Below are positions 23,877 to 32,337 of a stretch of 64,000 nt of DNA, one piece after another. The translations under genes were made by a program, and so were the position numbers. The DNA lies in assembly GCA_017538965.1 (NCBI GenBank), contig JAFYHU010000005.1, positions 1-64,000 of the forward strand, read 5' to 3'. The notes under the pieces are model-generated. The model worked only from the letters and a program-made list of their open reading frames with translations, did not search any database and had not been told where the DNA came from. The DNA is from Oscillospiraceae bacterium (GTDB taxonomy: Bacteria; Bacillota; Clostridia; Oscillospirales; Oscillospiraceae). How positions within the stretch are numbered: position 1 is the first letter of the stretch; every line of letters starts with the position of its first letter.

Positions 23877-25661
23877 TTATGCGGATTTCATGGACAAGGC
23901 TTCCTGCGGGGCCAGAGTGTATTGTTTCCGGTATTCCGCAAAGATCTTTTCAAACTCCGGATCCCGCTCCCGGAGCATCTGCTCCTGGTATCCGTGCGTC
24001 TCGAAATCGCCGAGGGTCAGACGAAGCATGGCCAGGGCTACGTTGGAACAGTGATCGGAAATGCGCTCAAAATTGGTGATCAGATCATTGAAGACAAAGT
24101 TCTGCGTGATATTTCCCTGATGGTGGCGCAGGCGTTCTACCTGCCGCATCTTCATCTCATCCGTGAGGAAATCGATCACCTCTTCCAGCGGCTCTACGCG
24201 AAGCGCGAGGCGCAGGTCTCCGGTCTGATAGCCCTCCGTCATGATCCGTACGATTTCGTCCACGGCACGAACCAGCACCGACAGATCGTAGGATGCGCTG
24301 CCTGAGAGCACCAGATGCTTTTCATGAAGCTCTGCGCAGCTTTCCGCGATGTTGCGGGCATGGTCGGAGATCCGTTCCAGGTCCGAGAGCGTATGCAGAT
24401 ATTTGGCGACTTCCCGGCTTTGCCGCGGGCTCAGATGCTGCCCGTTCAGCTTCAAAAGATAGGAACCGAGCATGTCCTCGTACTGATCCACAAGGCTTTC
24501 CAGTTCCCGGACCCGCTGGAAGTCTTTTTTTCGATATTCCCGGAGGAGACGGACGGCAATCTGGACGGATTCCCGGGCCAGCGCAGCCATCCGGTTCATG
24601 GCGGCGCGGCTCTGCTCCAGGGCCAGAGAGGGATGATTGAGAAAGCGCTCTTCCAGCTGCAGCGCAGGCTCCCGGGCATCTTCCGACCTGTCCGGGATCA
24701 GGTGCGTGACGATCGCTTCCACGGCATCAATGAAGGGCGCCAGCAAAATCACATGGACCAGACGGAAAGCCGAGTTCACAAAAGCGGTCGAAAAGGGATT
24801 CATGATTGCCGTCATGAAGGGGAATTGGAAGATTGCCTGTGCGGTATAGAACAGGGAAGCGCAGCCAAGCACGCCCAGAACGGAAACCACGGGATAGACG
24901 GCTGCCGCCTGCTTTCCTTTTGCGGTCGCGCCGATCGCGGACAGCATCACCGGGAAGGACGCCCCGATGTTGACGCCCATCAGAAGCGGGAGCATGGTGT
25001 CAAAGCCGAGGGCACCCGTGACGGACAGGGCCTGGAGAATGCCGACGGCGGCAGAGGCGGACTGCAGAATCGCGGTGAAGATTGCTCCGATCAGAATGCC
25101 CAGAAGGGGATTGCTCAAGCCGGTCATCATTCCGGTAAACCAGGCCTGATCCCCAAGACCGCTGACGGCGCTGCTCATCGTGTGCATGCCGAACATCAGA
25201 ATGGCAAATCCCATCAGGATGTCTCCGACATGCTGTTTCGTTGTGCTCTTGAAGTAGAAACGGAACACGATCCCTGCTGCCGCGACGATGCCGGTCAGCG
25301 TAGACGTAGAAAGAATGCTGCTGAGACTGCCGGTGCCGTCGATATAGCTCAGGCAGAGAACCCAGCCCGTGATGCTTGTGCCCAGAATGGAACCCAGAAT
25401 CACGCTGATCGCCTGCCGGACGGACATCATGGCCGAGTTGACAAAGCCGACCGCCATCACCGAGGTCGCACAGGAGGACTGGATTACCGCGGTTACTCCC
25501 GTTCCGAGCAGCAGCGCCTTCAAGGGCGTTCCGCTCAGTTTAAAAAGGATGGGCTCCAGCTTGCTCCCGGATACACTGGTCAGGCCGTCTCCCATCAGCG
25601 TCATGCCGAACAGGAAAAGCGCCACACCGCCGAGAAGCGATACAATCTGCAAAAGACTCAT
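23877..25661 (-). CDS. Na+/phosphate cotransporter family protein with PhoU-like domain
   Basis: A 594-residue protein. The first ~330 residues hold eight or so membrane segments with the two QSS-type repeats of the SLC34/NptA family (AVIQSSCATSVMAVG and AILQSASAAVGILQA). The C-terminal ~230 residues are helical and PhoU-like (LHTLSDLERISDHARNIAE, FERISDHCSNVALAML), a form common in bacteria where PhoU is fused to the transporter. Expected to import phosphate with Na+. It is divergent from a PhoP/PhoR-like pair with TTAAAT repeats between, suggesting phosphate control. Confidence 0.88.
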   Translation of the reverse strand: MSLLQIVSLLGGVALFLFGMTLMGDGLTSVSGSKLEPILFKLSGTPLKALLLGTGVTAVIQSSCATSVMAVGFVNSAMMSVRQAISVILGSILGTSITGWVLCLSYIDGTGSLSSILSTSTLTGIVAAAGIVFRFYFKSTTKQHVGDILMGFAILMFGMHTMSSAVSGLGDQAWFTGMMTGLSNPLLGILIGAIFTAILQSASAAVGILQALSVTGALGFDTMLPLLMGVNIGASFPVMLSAIGATAKGKQAAAVYPVVSVLGVLGCASLFYTAQAIFQFPFMTAIMNPFSTAFVNSAFRLVHVILLAPFIDAVEAIVTHLIPDRSEDAREPALQLEERFLNHPSLALEQSRAAMNRMAALARESVQIAVRLLREYRKKDFQRVRELESLVDQYEDMLGSYLLKLNGQHLSPRQSREVAKYLHTLSDLERISDHARNIAESCAELHEKHLVLSGSASYDLSVLVRAVDEIVRIMTEGYQTGDLRLALRVEPLEEVIDFLTDEMKMRQVERLRHHQGNITQNFVFNDLITNFERISDHCSNVALAMLRLTLGDFETHGYQEQMLRERDPEFEKIFAEYRKQYTLAPQEALSMKSA

Positions 25662-25708
25662 ATAAAATAATCCCTCATTTCAGCCGACCGGCATTCTACG
25701 GGAATGAG

Positions 25709-25749
25709 GTTAAATCTGCGACCCTTTGAACGTTAAATCCAGGTTAAAT
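25709..25749. promoter_or_regulatory. Pho-box-like direct repeats between the Na/Pi gene and the PhoPR-like genes
   Basis: GTTAAAT occurs at 25709, 25732 and 25743, spaced 23 and 11 bp. Bacterial PhoP boxes of Gram-positives are TT(A/T/C)ACA-like hexamers at ~11-bp period, so this is a plausible PhoP site serving both directions. On the reverse strand it covers the -35 zone of a TAGAAT -10 (near 25694-25699). Confidence 0.55.
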
Positions 25750-25821
25750 TCCGTTTTTTCGCTGTTCATTTTCTGCCCGGTATGGTATCATAAGCGGCAG
25801 AAAGAATGCCGAGGTGAGAAG

Positions 25822-26499
25822 ATGATCTATCTCGTTGAGGATGACGACAGCATCCGCAAGCTTGTCGTCTACGCGCTGGAAAGCCAGGGCTTCAAGGCAC
25901 AGGGCTTTGAGCATCCCGCCGCTTTCTGGGATGCGCTGTCGCTGTCGCTGCCGGAACTGGTGCTGCTGGATATCATGCTTCCGGATGAGGACGGAATCTC
26001 CATCCTGCGGCGGCTGCGCCGGGATCCCCGGACCGCTGCCGTTCCTGTTATTATGTTAACCGCTAAAAATACGGAATTTGACCGCGTGGAAGGCCTGGAT
26101 GCGGGCGCGGACGATTATATCTCAAAACCCTTCGGAATGATGGAACTGATCGCCAGAATCCGTGCCGTGCTGCGGCGGGGAAGCACGGAAAGCCATGCCT
26201 CATCTCTGCAGTACGGCGTGCTCTCCGTCTCGCCCGAACGGCATGAGGTTCTCGTGAACGGACGCCAGGTCAATCTGACCTATAAGGAATTCCTGCTGCT
26301 GCAGATCCTTCTGGAAAACCGGGACCGCGTCCTCAGCCGGGAGATTCTTCTGGATCGCGTATGGGGGCTCGGCGCAGAGCGGGAAAACCGCACGCTGGAC
26401 GTTCATATTCGAACGCTGCGGGCAAAACTCGAGGAGGCCGGCGCGTATATCCAGACCGTGCGCGGAATCGGTTATCGGCTGAACGGGGATGAACAATGA
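25822..26499 (+). CDS. PhoP/OmpR-family response regulator
   Basis: A 225-residue two-domain regulator: receiver with acidic pocket EDDD (6-9), phosphoacceptor Asp50 in LVLLDIMLPDEDG, and Lys in YISKPFGM; then a winged-helix domain (LTYKEFLLLQILLENRDRVL, VHIRTLRAKLEEAG). ATG 25822 follows GAGGTGAGA; an open upstream extension covers the promoter and is not used. The stop overlaps the kinase start (ATGA). The divergent Na/Pi transporter makes a phosphate role likely, but the sequence alone does not prove it. Confidence 0.87.
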   Translation: MIYLVEDDDSIRKLVVYALESQGFKAQGFEHPAAFWDALSLSLPELVLLDIMLPDEDGISILRRLRRDPRTAAVPVIMLTAKNTEFDRVEGLDAGADDYISKPFGMMELIARIRAVLRRGSTESHASSLQYGVLSVSPERHEVLVNGRQVNLTYKEFLLLQILLENRDRVLSREILLDRVWGLGAERENRTLDVHIRTLRAKLEEAGAYIQTVRGIGYRLNGDEQ

Positions 26500-27821
26500 C
26501 AAAGAAGATTTTTCGCTCTTCCTTTATTCTGGGCGTGCTGGTGCTGCTTCTCTGCGCCGCGCTCTTCTTCGGCCTGCAGATTCGGCAGACGCTGGACGAG
26601 ACCTATCTGGCCCTGCAGCAGGAGGCGATCTATGCCGAGCACGGTCTTGCGATCAGCGGCCAGCGATATCTCGAGACGCTCGGCGAGATCAACCGAATCA
26701 CCTGGATCTCCGATGACGGGAGCGTCCTCTACGACAGCGATTTTGCCCTTCCGATTGCCAATCAGCTGCATTGCTCCGAGGTATCAGCCGCGCTGAAAAC
26801 AGGGGAGGGACAGGGAATCCGGAAGTCGGAGAGCAGCGGACAGGAGACCATGTATTACGCCCTTCTTTGCAAGGACGGAACGGTCCTGCGGCTGTCCCGG
26901 CCCATGAGCACGGTTCGCTATGCTCTGATGTCCGTCAGCCCGATTTTCTTCGTGCTGCTGCTGGTGCTGATGATTTCGGCGCTGCTCTCTTTTCGGACCG
27001 CGCAGCAGATTGTAAAACCCATCAACGAGCTGGATCTGGATACTCTGGATTCCAGCCCTTACCCCGAGCTTACGCCGCTGGTGCACCGCATTCGGGAACA
27101 GCAGGAGACGATTCAGGAGCAGAGCAACGAGCAGGAGCGCCTGCGGCGGGAGTTTTCCGCCAATGTTTCGCATGAACTGAAAACGCCCCTGACCTCGATT
27201 TCGGGCTTTGCCGAACTGATGGCCAAGGGCAATGTTCCTCCGGATCTGGTAACGGAGTTTTCAAGCGATATCTATCGGGAATCCCAGCGAATGATCTCTC
27301 TCGTAGACGATATCATCCGGCTTTCCCGGCTGGACGAGGGCGGACCGGAGCTGCAGACCGAGCTCGTGAATCTCTACAGTCTCGCGGAGGACACGCTGGA
27401 CAGCCTGCAGGCGCTCGCCGACAGGCAGGGCATCCGCCTGGAACTGCAGGGCGAATCGGTGGAAATCTGCGGGATCTGGCAGCTTCTGAGCGAGGCGCTG
27501 TATAACCTCTGCGACAATGCCATCAAGTACAACAAGCCGGGCGGCTCTGTCATCGTACGGGTCGGGGAGAGCGAAGACCATGCGGCGGAGCTCTCCGTAA
27601 CCGATACGGGAATCGGAATTCCGCCGGAGCACCAGAGCCGGGTGTTCGAACGCTTCTATCGGGTGGATAAGAGCCATTCCAAGGAGGTCGGCGGCACGGG
27701 ACTCGGCCTCTCGATCGTGAAACACGTCGCGCAGTATCACGATGCCGAACTGAGCCTTGTGAGCACGCCCGGCTCCGGCACCTGCGTGACGCTTCGCTTC
27801 CCGCCGCAGCTCAATCCCTGA
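26496..27821 (+). CDS. PhoR-like sensor histidine kinase
   Basis: A 441-residue kinase: membrane segment ~10-28, an extracytoplasmic region of ~115 residues (including LGEINRITWISDDGSVLYDS, seen in PhoR-type sensors), membrane segment ~147-165, linker, HisKA with His226 in NVSHELKTPLTS, and HATPase with DNAIKYNKPGG (N-box), DTGIGIP and GGTGLGLSIVKH. Translationally coupled to the response regulator, so the two form a cognate pair. Confidence 0.87.
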   Translation: MTKKIFRSSFILGVLVLLLCAALFFGLQIRQTLDETYLALQQEAIYAEHGLAISGQRYLETLGEINRITWISDDGSVLYDSDFALPIANQLHCSEVSAALKTGEGQGIRKSESSGQETMYYALLCKDGTVLRLSRPMSTVRYALMSVSPIFFVLLLVLMISALLSFRTAQQIVKPINELDLDTLDSSPYPELTPLVHRIREQQETIQEQSNEQERLRREFSANVSHELKTPLTSISGFAELMAKGNVPPDLVTEFSSDIYRESQRMISLVDDIIRLSRLDEGGPELQTELVNLYSLAEDTLDSLQALADRQGIRLELQGESVEICGIWQLLSEALYNLCDNAIKYNKPGGSVIVRVGESEDHAAELSVTDTGIGIPPEHQSRVFERFYRVDKSHSKEVGGTGLGLSIVKHVAQYHDAELSLVSTPGSGTCVTLRFPPQLNP

Positions 27822-27835
27822 CAAGCTGCATTTCC

Positions 27836-27865
27836 TTTACAATCGGCAGGGGATCGTGGTAAAAT
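27836..27865 (+). promoter_or_regulatory. Possible promoter of the DUF975 gene
   Basis: TTTACA, 18 bp, TAAAAT, 122 nt before the start of the DUF975 gene. A second candidate lies nearer, ending in GATAAAAT at about 27914. Confidence 0.4.
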
Positions 27866-27987
27866 ATAAAGCGAATATGGATGCGGATGTGACGGTTCTG
27901 TGACGGAAGCGGTGATAAAATGCTTTCATACGGGGGCAATATTGCCTCGTGACAGCAGAAAAAAATTTGTTTAAGGAGAGAGAAGTT

Positions 27988-28689
27988 ATGTGGACGATTT
28001 CTGAGGTCAAGGAAAGAGGAAAGGCGGCGTTCAAGGCAAACTACTGGAAGAGTGTTGCGGTCGCGCTGATCATGGGGCTTTTTACCGGCTCTTCGGGCGG
28101 CAGCGCGTCGAACAGCGCCGGCGGGACGAGCAGCAGCATCGATATCAACAGTGTGGCAGGCGGAATGAACTCCCAGGAGCAGCTGATCGCCGCAGGCGTG
28201 ATTACGGCTGCCGTTCTCGGCACCATCGCCCTTATGCTTCTGCTGAAGGTCTTTCTGTTTAACCCGCTTCACATCGGCGGCTGCGCCTTCTTCCGTGCGA
28301 ACATCGAAGAACCGGCCGAGCTGAACATGATCGGACGCGGCTTTCAGAACTACTGGCGCAACTTCGGTGCGATGCTGCTGCGCGATCTGCTTGTTTTCCT
28401 GTTTATGCTGCTGCTGATTATTCCGGGGATCATCAAGGCATACGCCTACAGGATGGTTCCGTATATCCTTGCCGAGAATCCGGATATCAGCGCCAAAGAG
28501 GCGCTTGCGCTCTCGCAGGAGATGATGGACGGCAATAAGATGGAGGCTTTCAAGCTGGATCTTTCGTTCATCGGCTGGATTCTTCTGGGAATCCTGACGC
28601 TGGGACTGGTCCTGGTTTTCTGGACCGGACCATACATGCAGAACACCAATGCGGCGCTCTACGCAAGGCTGAGCGAAAAACGGACCTGA
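27988..28689 (+). CDS. DUF975-family membrane protein
   Basis: A 233-residue protein with about four membrane segments. WTISEVKERGKAAFKANYW at the start and SQEMMDGNKMEAFKLDLSF near the end are hallmarks of DUF975. ATG 27988 follows TTAAGGAGAG. Gly/Ser-rich loop at ~38-60 (TGSSGGSASNSAGG) is likely extracytoplasmic. Function unknown. A bidirectional terminator separates it from the convergent lyase gene. Confidence 0.85.
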   Translation: MWTISEVKERGKAAFKANYWKSVAVALIMGLFTGSSGGSASNSAGGTSSSIDINSVAGGMNSQEQLIAAGVITAAVLGTIALMLLLKVFLFNPLHIGGCAFFRANIEEPAELNMIGRGFQNYWRNFGAMLLRDLLVFLFMLLLIIPGIIKAYAYRMVPYILAENPDISAKEALALSQEMMDGNKMEAFKLDLSFIGWILLGILTLGLVLVFWTGPYMQNTNAALYARLSEKRT

Positions 28690-28743
28690 TTCAGCTTCAG
28701 CCTGCCTGAAAAGGGATCGCCGAAAGATTCGGAACAACAAAGA

Positions 28744-28790
28744 GCAAGCCCTCGGCGGTTTACAATTACCGCCGGGGGCTGCTTTTCAGG
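28744..28790. terminator. Bidirectional terminator
   Basis: AGCCCTCGGCGGT / ACCGCCGGGGGCT stem with an 8-nt loop, flanked by CTTTTC. Lies between the convergent DUF975 and lyase genes. Confidence 0.7.
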
Positions 28791-28823
28791 CTGATGGTTT
28801 CAGAGCACAGTCAGACAGGCCGC

Positions 28824-30485
28824 TTACACGCAGCACAGTTCCTCTTTGGAAGGCGCGTAGGGCTCAAGAAACGCGTGAAAATGGCGCATGGGCAGATCGT
28901 GGCCCCAGATGATGCGCATGTTGGGAATGGAATCGCGATCCTCATGGAGGGCCTTGACCGCGGCAATGACATAATCCAGATGCTCACGGGTCAGGCGGCT
29001 GCGGTCAACGGCAAAGCGGACAACGTTGGCGACTTCCGCCTGCTGCTCCGGCGTCTTCAGGTCATATTCCATGGAATAGTCCCCGAGCTCGGAGACGCGG
29101 ATTCCGTAGCGGCGGATCAGCTCCAGAGAGAAGCCCTCGCCGGCAAAGCTCTCGTGGCTGCGTTTGCCGTCAAAGAACTCGTCCATGTTGATATATACGG
29201 CGTGGCCGCCCGCCGGCAGCACAACGCCCTTTACGCCGGCATCATAGAAGCCTTCGGCCAGGTAGCTGACCTGCCTGACACGCTCATCGAGATACTCAAA
29301 ATTGCAGCTCTCGTAGAGACCAACGGCCAGCGCCATGATGTCGCGGCCGCTCATGCCGCCGTAGCTGTCGTTGCCGTAGGAGGAAATCTGCTTGACCTTC
29401 AGCAGAACGCCGACATCGGTCTTGACGGAGCCGTCTTCGTTGAAGTCGGAGAAGTTCTTCCAGAACAGACCTTTGTCGCGGAAGGCCAGCATGCCGCCCA
29501 TGTTGGCGTGGCCGTCCTTCTTGGCACTCATGGTGAAACCGTCGCAGTAGGAGAACATCTCGGTAGCAATTTCGGCGATGGATTTGTCGGCGTAGCCGTC
29601 CTCGTTCATTTTGATAAAGTAGCAGTTCTCCGCCCAGCGCGCAACATCCAGAATGTAGGGGATGTTGTAGCTGTGCGCGATCTCGCTGACGGCGCGGATG
29701 TTGGCCATGGAGACGGCCTGACCGCAGACGGGGTTGTTGGTGATGCACGAGAAAATCAAAGGCACGTTCTCCGGGCCGACGGCGTCGATCAGCCGGTTGA
29801 GCTTGTCCAGATCCATGTTGCCCTTGAAGGGGTTCTTTTCATAGCGGCCGCCCTCGGGGACTTCATACAGAAGCGTCTTGTTGTAGAGGTTGCGGGGGAT
29901 GGAGCCCATCTGCTTGATGTTGCCTTCGGTGGTGTCAAAATGGCCGTTGGAGGGAATGGTGAATACCTTGCCGGGATAACGCTCGCTCAGAATCTTCCTG
30001 ACGATCTCCATCAGGACGGATTCCGCTGCGCGGCCCTGCTGGATGATAAAGGTGTTGGGGCGCTCCATCTGCGCGGCACCGCCGTTGAAGAAGCCGCCCT
30101 CATACTCGCAGAGATAGACCTCGTTCATCATTTTTTCGACATCGCGGCAGTCGGTACGGACAAGGTCGATGATCTTCTTCCAGTTTTTCTCGCCGCCGCG
30201 TTCGAAGATGTCGCGGAAGGTGTCAAGAAGGACATAATAGCCGGTATTGCGGCCGTAAGCTTCGTCGCCGAGGAACAGGGAAGCCCACTGGGTGTTGGTC
30301 ATGGCGGTGGTGCCGGAGTCGGACAGCATGTCGACCGTCAGCATGCCGGCAGGGAAAGCAAACTCGTTGTAATGCGTGGCTTTCAGGACACGCTCGCGCT
30401 GTTCGACGGTGACGTTCGGCAGATCGCGGACAGCATAGGTGAAATGATGGGGAGTCGGAACGTTCAGGGGATATTCTTCGGACAT
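28824..30485 (-). CDS. Tryptophanase/tyrosine phenol-lyase family beta-eliminating lyase
   Basis: A 553-residue PLP enzyme of the beta-eliminating lyase family. Seen: DMLSDSGTTAMT, GDEAYGRNTGYY, QQGRAAE, DTTEGNI, ILDVARWAENCYF and the cofactor lysine in MSAKKDG (Lys323 by alignment to TnaA Lys270). E. coli tryptophanase is ~471 residues; this protein has an insertion of ~45 residues at ~97-143 (GGEKNWKKIIDL... FFNGGAAQMERP) and an N-terminal extension. The insertion falls where the QGR substrate-side loop begins, so specificity may differ from Trp or Tyr. ATG 30485 follows CGGAGGAAAAG; upstream in-frame sequence covers the promoter. Monocistronic. Confidence 0.82.
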   Translation of the reverse strand: MSEEYPLNVPTPHHFTYAVRDLPNVTVEQRERVLKATHYNEFAFPAGMLTVDMLSDSGTTAMTNTQWASLFLGDEAYGRNTGYYVLLDTFRDIFERGGEKNWKKIIDLVRTDCRDVEKMMNEVYLCEYEGGFFNGGAAQMERPNTFIIQQGRAAESVLMEIVRKILSERYPGKVFTIPSNGHFDTTEGNIKQMGSIPRNLYNKTLLYEVPEGGRYEKNPFKGNMDLDKLNRLIDAVGPENVPLIFSCITNNPVCGQAVSMANIRAVSEIAHSYNIPYILDVARWAENCYFIKMNEDGYADKSIAEIATEMFSYCDGFTMSAKKDGHANMGGMLAFRDKGLFWKNFSDFNEDGSVKTDVGVLLKVKQISSYGNDSYGGMSGRDIMALAVGLYESCNFEYLDERVRQVSYLAEGFYDAGVKGVVLPAGGHAVYINMDEFFDGKRSHESFAGEGFSLELIRRYGIRVSELGDYSMEYDLKTPEQQAEVANVVRFAVDRSRLTREHLDYVIAAVKALHEDRDSIPNMRIIWGHDLPMRHFHAFLEPYAPSKEELCCV

Positions 30486-30578
30486 GTCTTTTCCTCCGTG
30501 TGATGATGATTTGAGAGGATACCCCGGCCGGCGCGGGAAGGCATCCCTGATTCCGGCCAATGATATTCCGTTGTCAGG

Positions 30579-30608
30579 ATTATAACATATCGGGACGCCC
30601 GGAATCAA
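30579..30608 (-). promoter_or_regulatory. Promoter of the lyase gene
   Basis: Reverse strand TTGATT, 18 bp, TATAAT, about 94 nt before ATG 30485. Confidence 0.6.
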
Positions 30609-30642
30609 CAGGAGCACGGAATTATCACAATACAGGCCGGAA

Positions 30643-30672
30643 CAAAAAAACTCTGCCCGGGTTCGGGCAGAG
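30643..30672 (-). terminator. Terminator of the 86-aa gene
   Basis: Perfect 9-bp stem CTCTGCCCG / CGGGCAGAG with a 4-nt loop, followed on the reverse strand by TTTTTTTG. Confidence 0.85.
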
Positions 30673-30698
30673 AAATGAATATCCATGCGTCGCAGTGT

Positions 30699-30959
30699 TC
30701 AGGCGCATTTGAGATGCTGATCATCCAGGGACATGAAGAATTCCATCAGGTTCCCTTCATCTCCGCGGCGCTCGCAGAAAAACTCATAGTCTGCACCGTG
30801 ATCCTTGCAGAGCTCGCCAAGCGCGATGGTTCTCGAAACAGCGTTCTTGAGGCTGTATTCTTCGGTCCCGTCAGCAGAGCGGAGAATCACATCGCCGCGG
30901 CAGTGATCCAGGGCCCGGATCAGATGATCGATTTCTGCAGCATTGTTCAACAGCTTCAT
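30699..30959 (-). CDS. Small soluble protein of unknown function (86 aa)
   Basis: An 86-residue protein, AAGGAAG before ATG 30959. It reads EIDHLIRALDHCRGDVILRS, then LKNAVSRTIALGELC, DYEFFCERRGDE and an acidic/aromatic end. Similar short proteins occur in Clostridia, sometimes labelled polyA polymerase by error. Function unknown. It is divergent from the PucR-type regulator and ends at a strong terminator. Confidence 0.7.
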   Translation of the reverse strand: MKLLNNAAEIDHLIRALDHCRGDVILRSADGTEEYSLKNAVSRTIALGELCKDHGADYEFFCERRGDEGNLMEFFMSLDDQHLKCA

Positions 30960-31025
30960 AATTCTCGCTTCCTTTCCGTGCCTTCGTGTTTTCCCCAGGC
31001 ACGACTGATATTATACAGAAATTTC

Positions 31026-31054
31026 TTGAAAAATCACGATACTGTGAGTATAAT
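31026..31054 (+). promoter_or_regulatory. Promoter of the PucR-family regulator
   Basis: TTGAAA, 17 bp, TATAAT, 43 nt before ATG 31098. Confidence 0.8.
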
Positions 31055-31097
31055 AATCCAAAATACATTTGTGCTGTCAGCACAATGCGGAGGCCCG

Positions 31098-32297
31098 ATG
31101 GATTTACAGACTTTTCTCGATGATTTCATGGAAAACAACAATCTGCAGCTGCTCGTCAGAGACGTCTGCGAGTTGTTTCAGTGCCCTGTGATGATCGTGG
31201 ATATGGCATTTCGCGCTGTCGCATGGCACAGCCCGCCTGACTTTTCGGATGAGCCCTATCAGGGCTCAATCGAGAGGGGAGGACTGACCTATGAAACAAG
31301 CTCGTTCCTGATCAGCGGGGAAGACGGCCCGCATACCGTGACGCTTGAAGATTCCCCGTATCGGCGGCGCTTCTCCACGCTGACGGCCGGCGATATCACC
31401 GTCGGATACCTCATCCTCATCGACATTCACGGCAGACTGGAAGAAGAGGACCCGCATCTCTTCGCCTCCGTCGAGGCAGCACTGGCCAAGCAGCTGCTTC
31501 TGGAGACGAGCAGGGAAAGCACGGCACAGAATACCGACGAGGCCGTGCTGATCACGCTGCTCGAGGGGAAGTATTCCGACGAGGGGCTCCTCCGTCTGCA
31601 GATGGACACGACAGGACTGAAGGCTTTTCAGCCGCAGCGCCTTGTCATGGTGAATCTCGATTTGTACCAGAGCACAAAATGGGCTGATAATGCGCTGCGG
31701 AACGAGATTCTCGGCATTTTCCCGGACGCGCATCCCCTGCTTTATGACGGAAATCTTCTGTTTTTCATCAGCTCCTCCCCGGATATGGATCAGCTTAAGG
31801 CCTTTGCCCGGAAGTTCCGCCTTCGGGTGCTGGTATCCCGGCCGCTGAAGAGCGTTTTCGAGCTGTCGCAGGTGCACGGCTGCCTCGGTCAGATCATGCG
31901 CTATATCCAGCCGCGTACGGCACAGCCCTTTGTCGCCATGGAGGAAGCGTTTTACAATCTGATGTTCCTGCTTTCGCTGCGGGACGCCGGAGGGAAAGCA
32001 ATGCCGCGCGTGCAGACCATTTCCGAACGGGATCGGGAGGAAGGTTCGCAGTGGTGTCTGACGCTCTATACCTATATGTCCTGCGGGCGCTCGCTGCGCG
32101 AAACGAGCACACGTCTTTTTACACATCGGAACACCATTCTTTACCGCATTCGCAAACTGAAGGAGGATTACGACATCCCGCTGGATGATCCCAACCTTAT
32201 GATGTCTCTCCTGGTTTCGAGCGGTCTGGAGCTGCTGGAACAGGGCTGCGATGCTCCGTTCCTGCCGGCACTGGACCTGGAAGAACCCGGGGAATGA
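31098..32297 (+). CDS. PucR-family transcriptional regulator
   Basis: A 399-residue cytoplasmic regulator. The N-terminal ~150 residues form a GAF-like sensing region (CPVMIVDMAFRAVAWHS), followed by a middle domain, and the C-terminus has the PucR helix-turn-helix: LYTYMSCGRSLRETSTRLFT then HRNTILYRIRKLKE. ATG 31098 follows GGAGG. PucR-type proteins often control catabolic genes; possible targets are the lyase gene 0.6 kb upstream or the diguanylate cyclase operon 40 nt downstream. Confidence 0.83.
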   Translation: MDLQTFLDDFMENNNLQLLVRDVCELFQCPVMIVDMAFRAVAWHSPPDFSDEPYQGSIERGGLTYETSSFLISGEDGPHTVTLEDSPYRRRFSTLTAGDITVGYLILIDIHGRLEEEDPHLFASVEAALAKQLLLETSRESTAQNTDEAVLITLLEGKYSDEGLLRLQMDTTGLKAFQPQRLVMVNLDLYQSTKWADNALRNEILGIFPDAHPLLYDGNLLFFISSSPDMDQLKAFARKFRLRVLVSRPLKSVFELSQVHGCLGQIMRYIQPRTAQPFVAMEEAFYNLMFLLSLRDAGGKAMPRVQTISERDREEGSQWCLTLYTYMSCGRSLRETSTRLFTHRNTILYRIRKLKEDYDIPLDDPNLMMSLLVSSGLELLEQGCDAPFLPALDLEEPGE

Positions 32298-32337
32298 AAG
32301 CATGCAGCAGTATTGTTCGTAAAACGGAGGAAGCAGC

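Noticed and set aside
24315..25670. Long forward frame of 451 codons
   Set aside because: Antisense to the Na/Pi cotransporter; His/Gln/Arg-rich non-protein-like composition.
28794..30503. Long open frame (569 codons) on the forward strand
   Set aside because: Antisense to the well-supported lyase gene, no ribosome binding site and Val/Ala-rich composition typical of a shadow frame.
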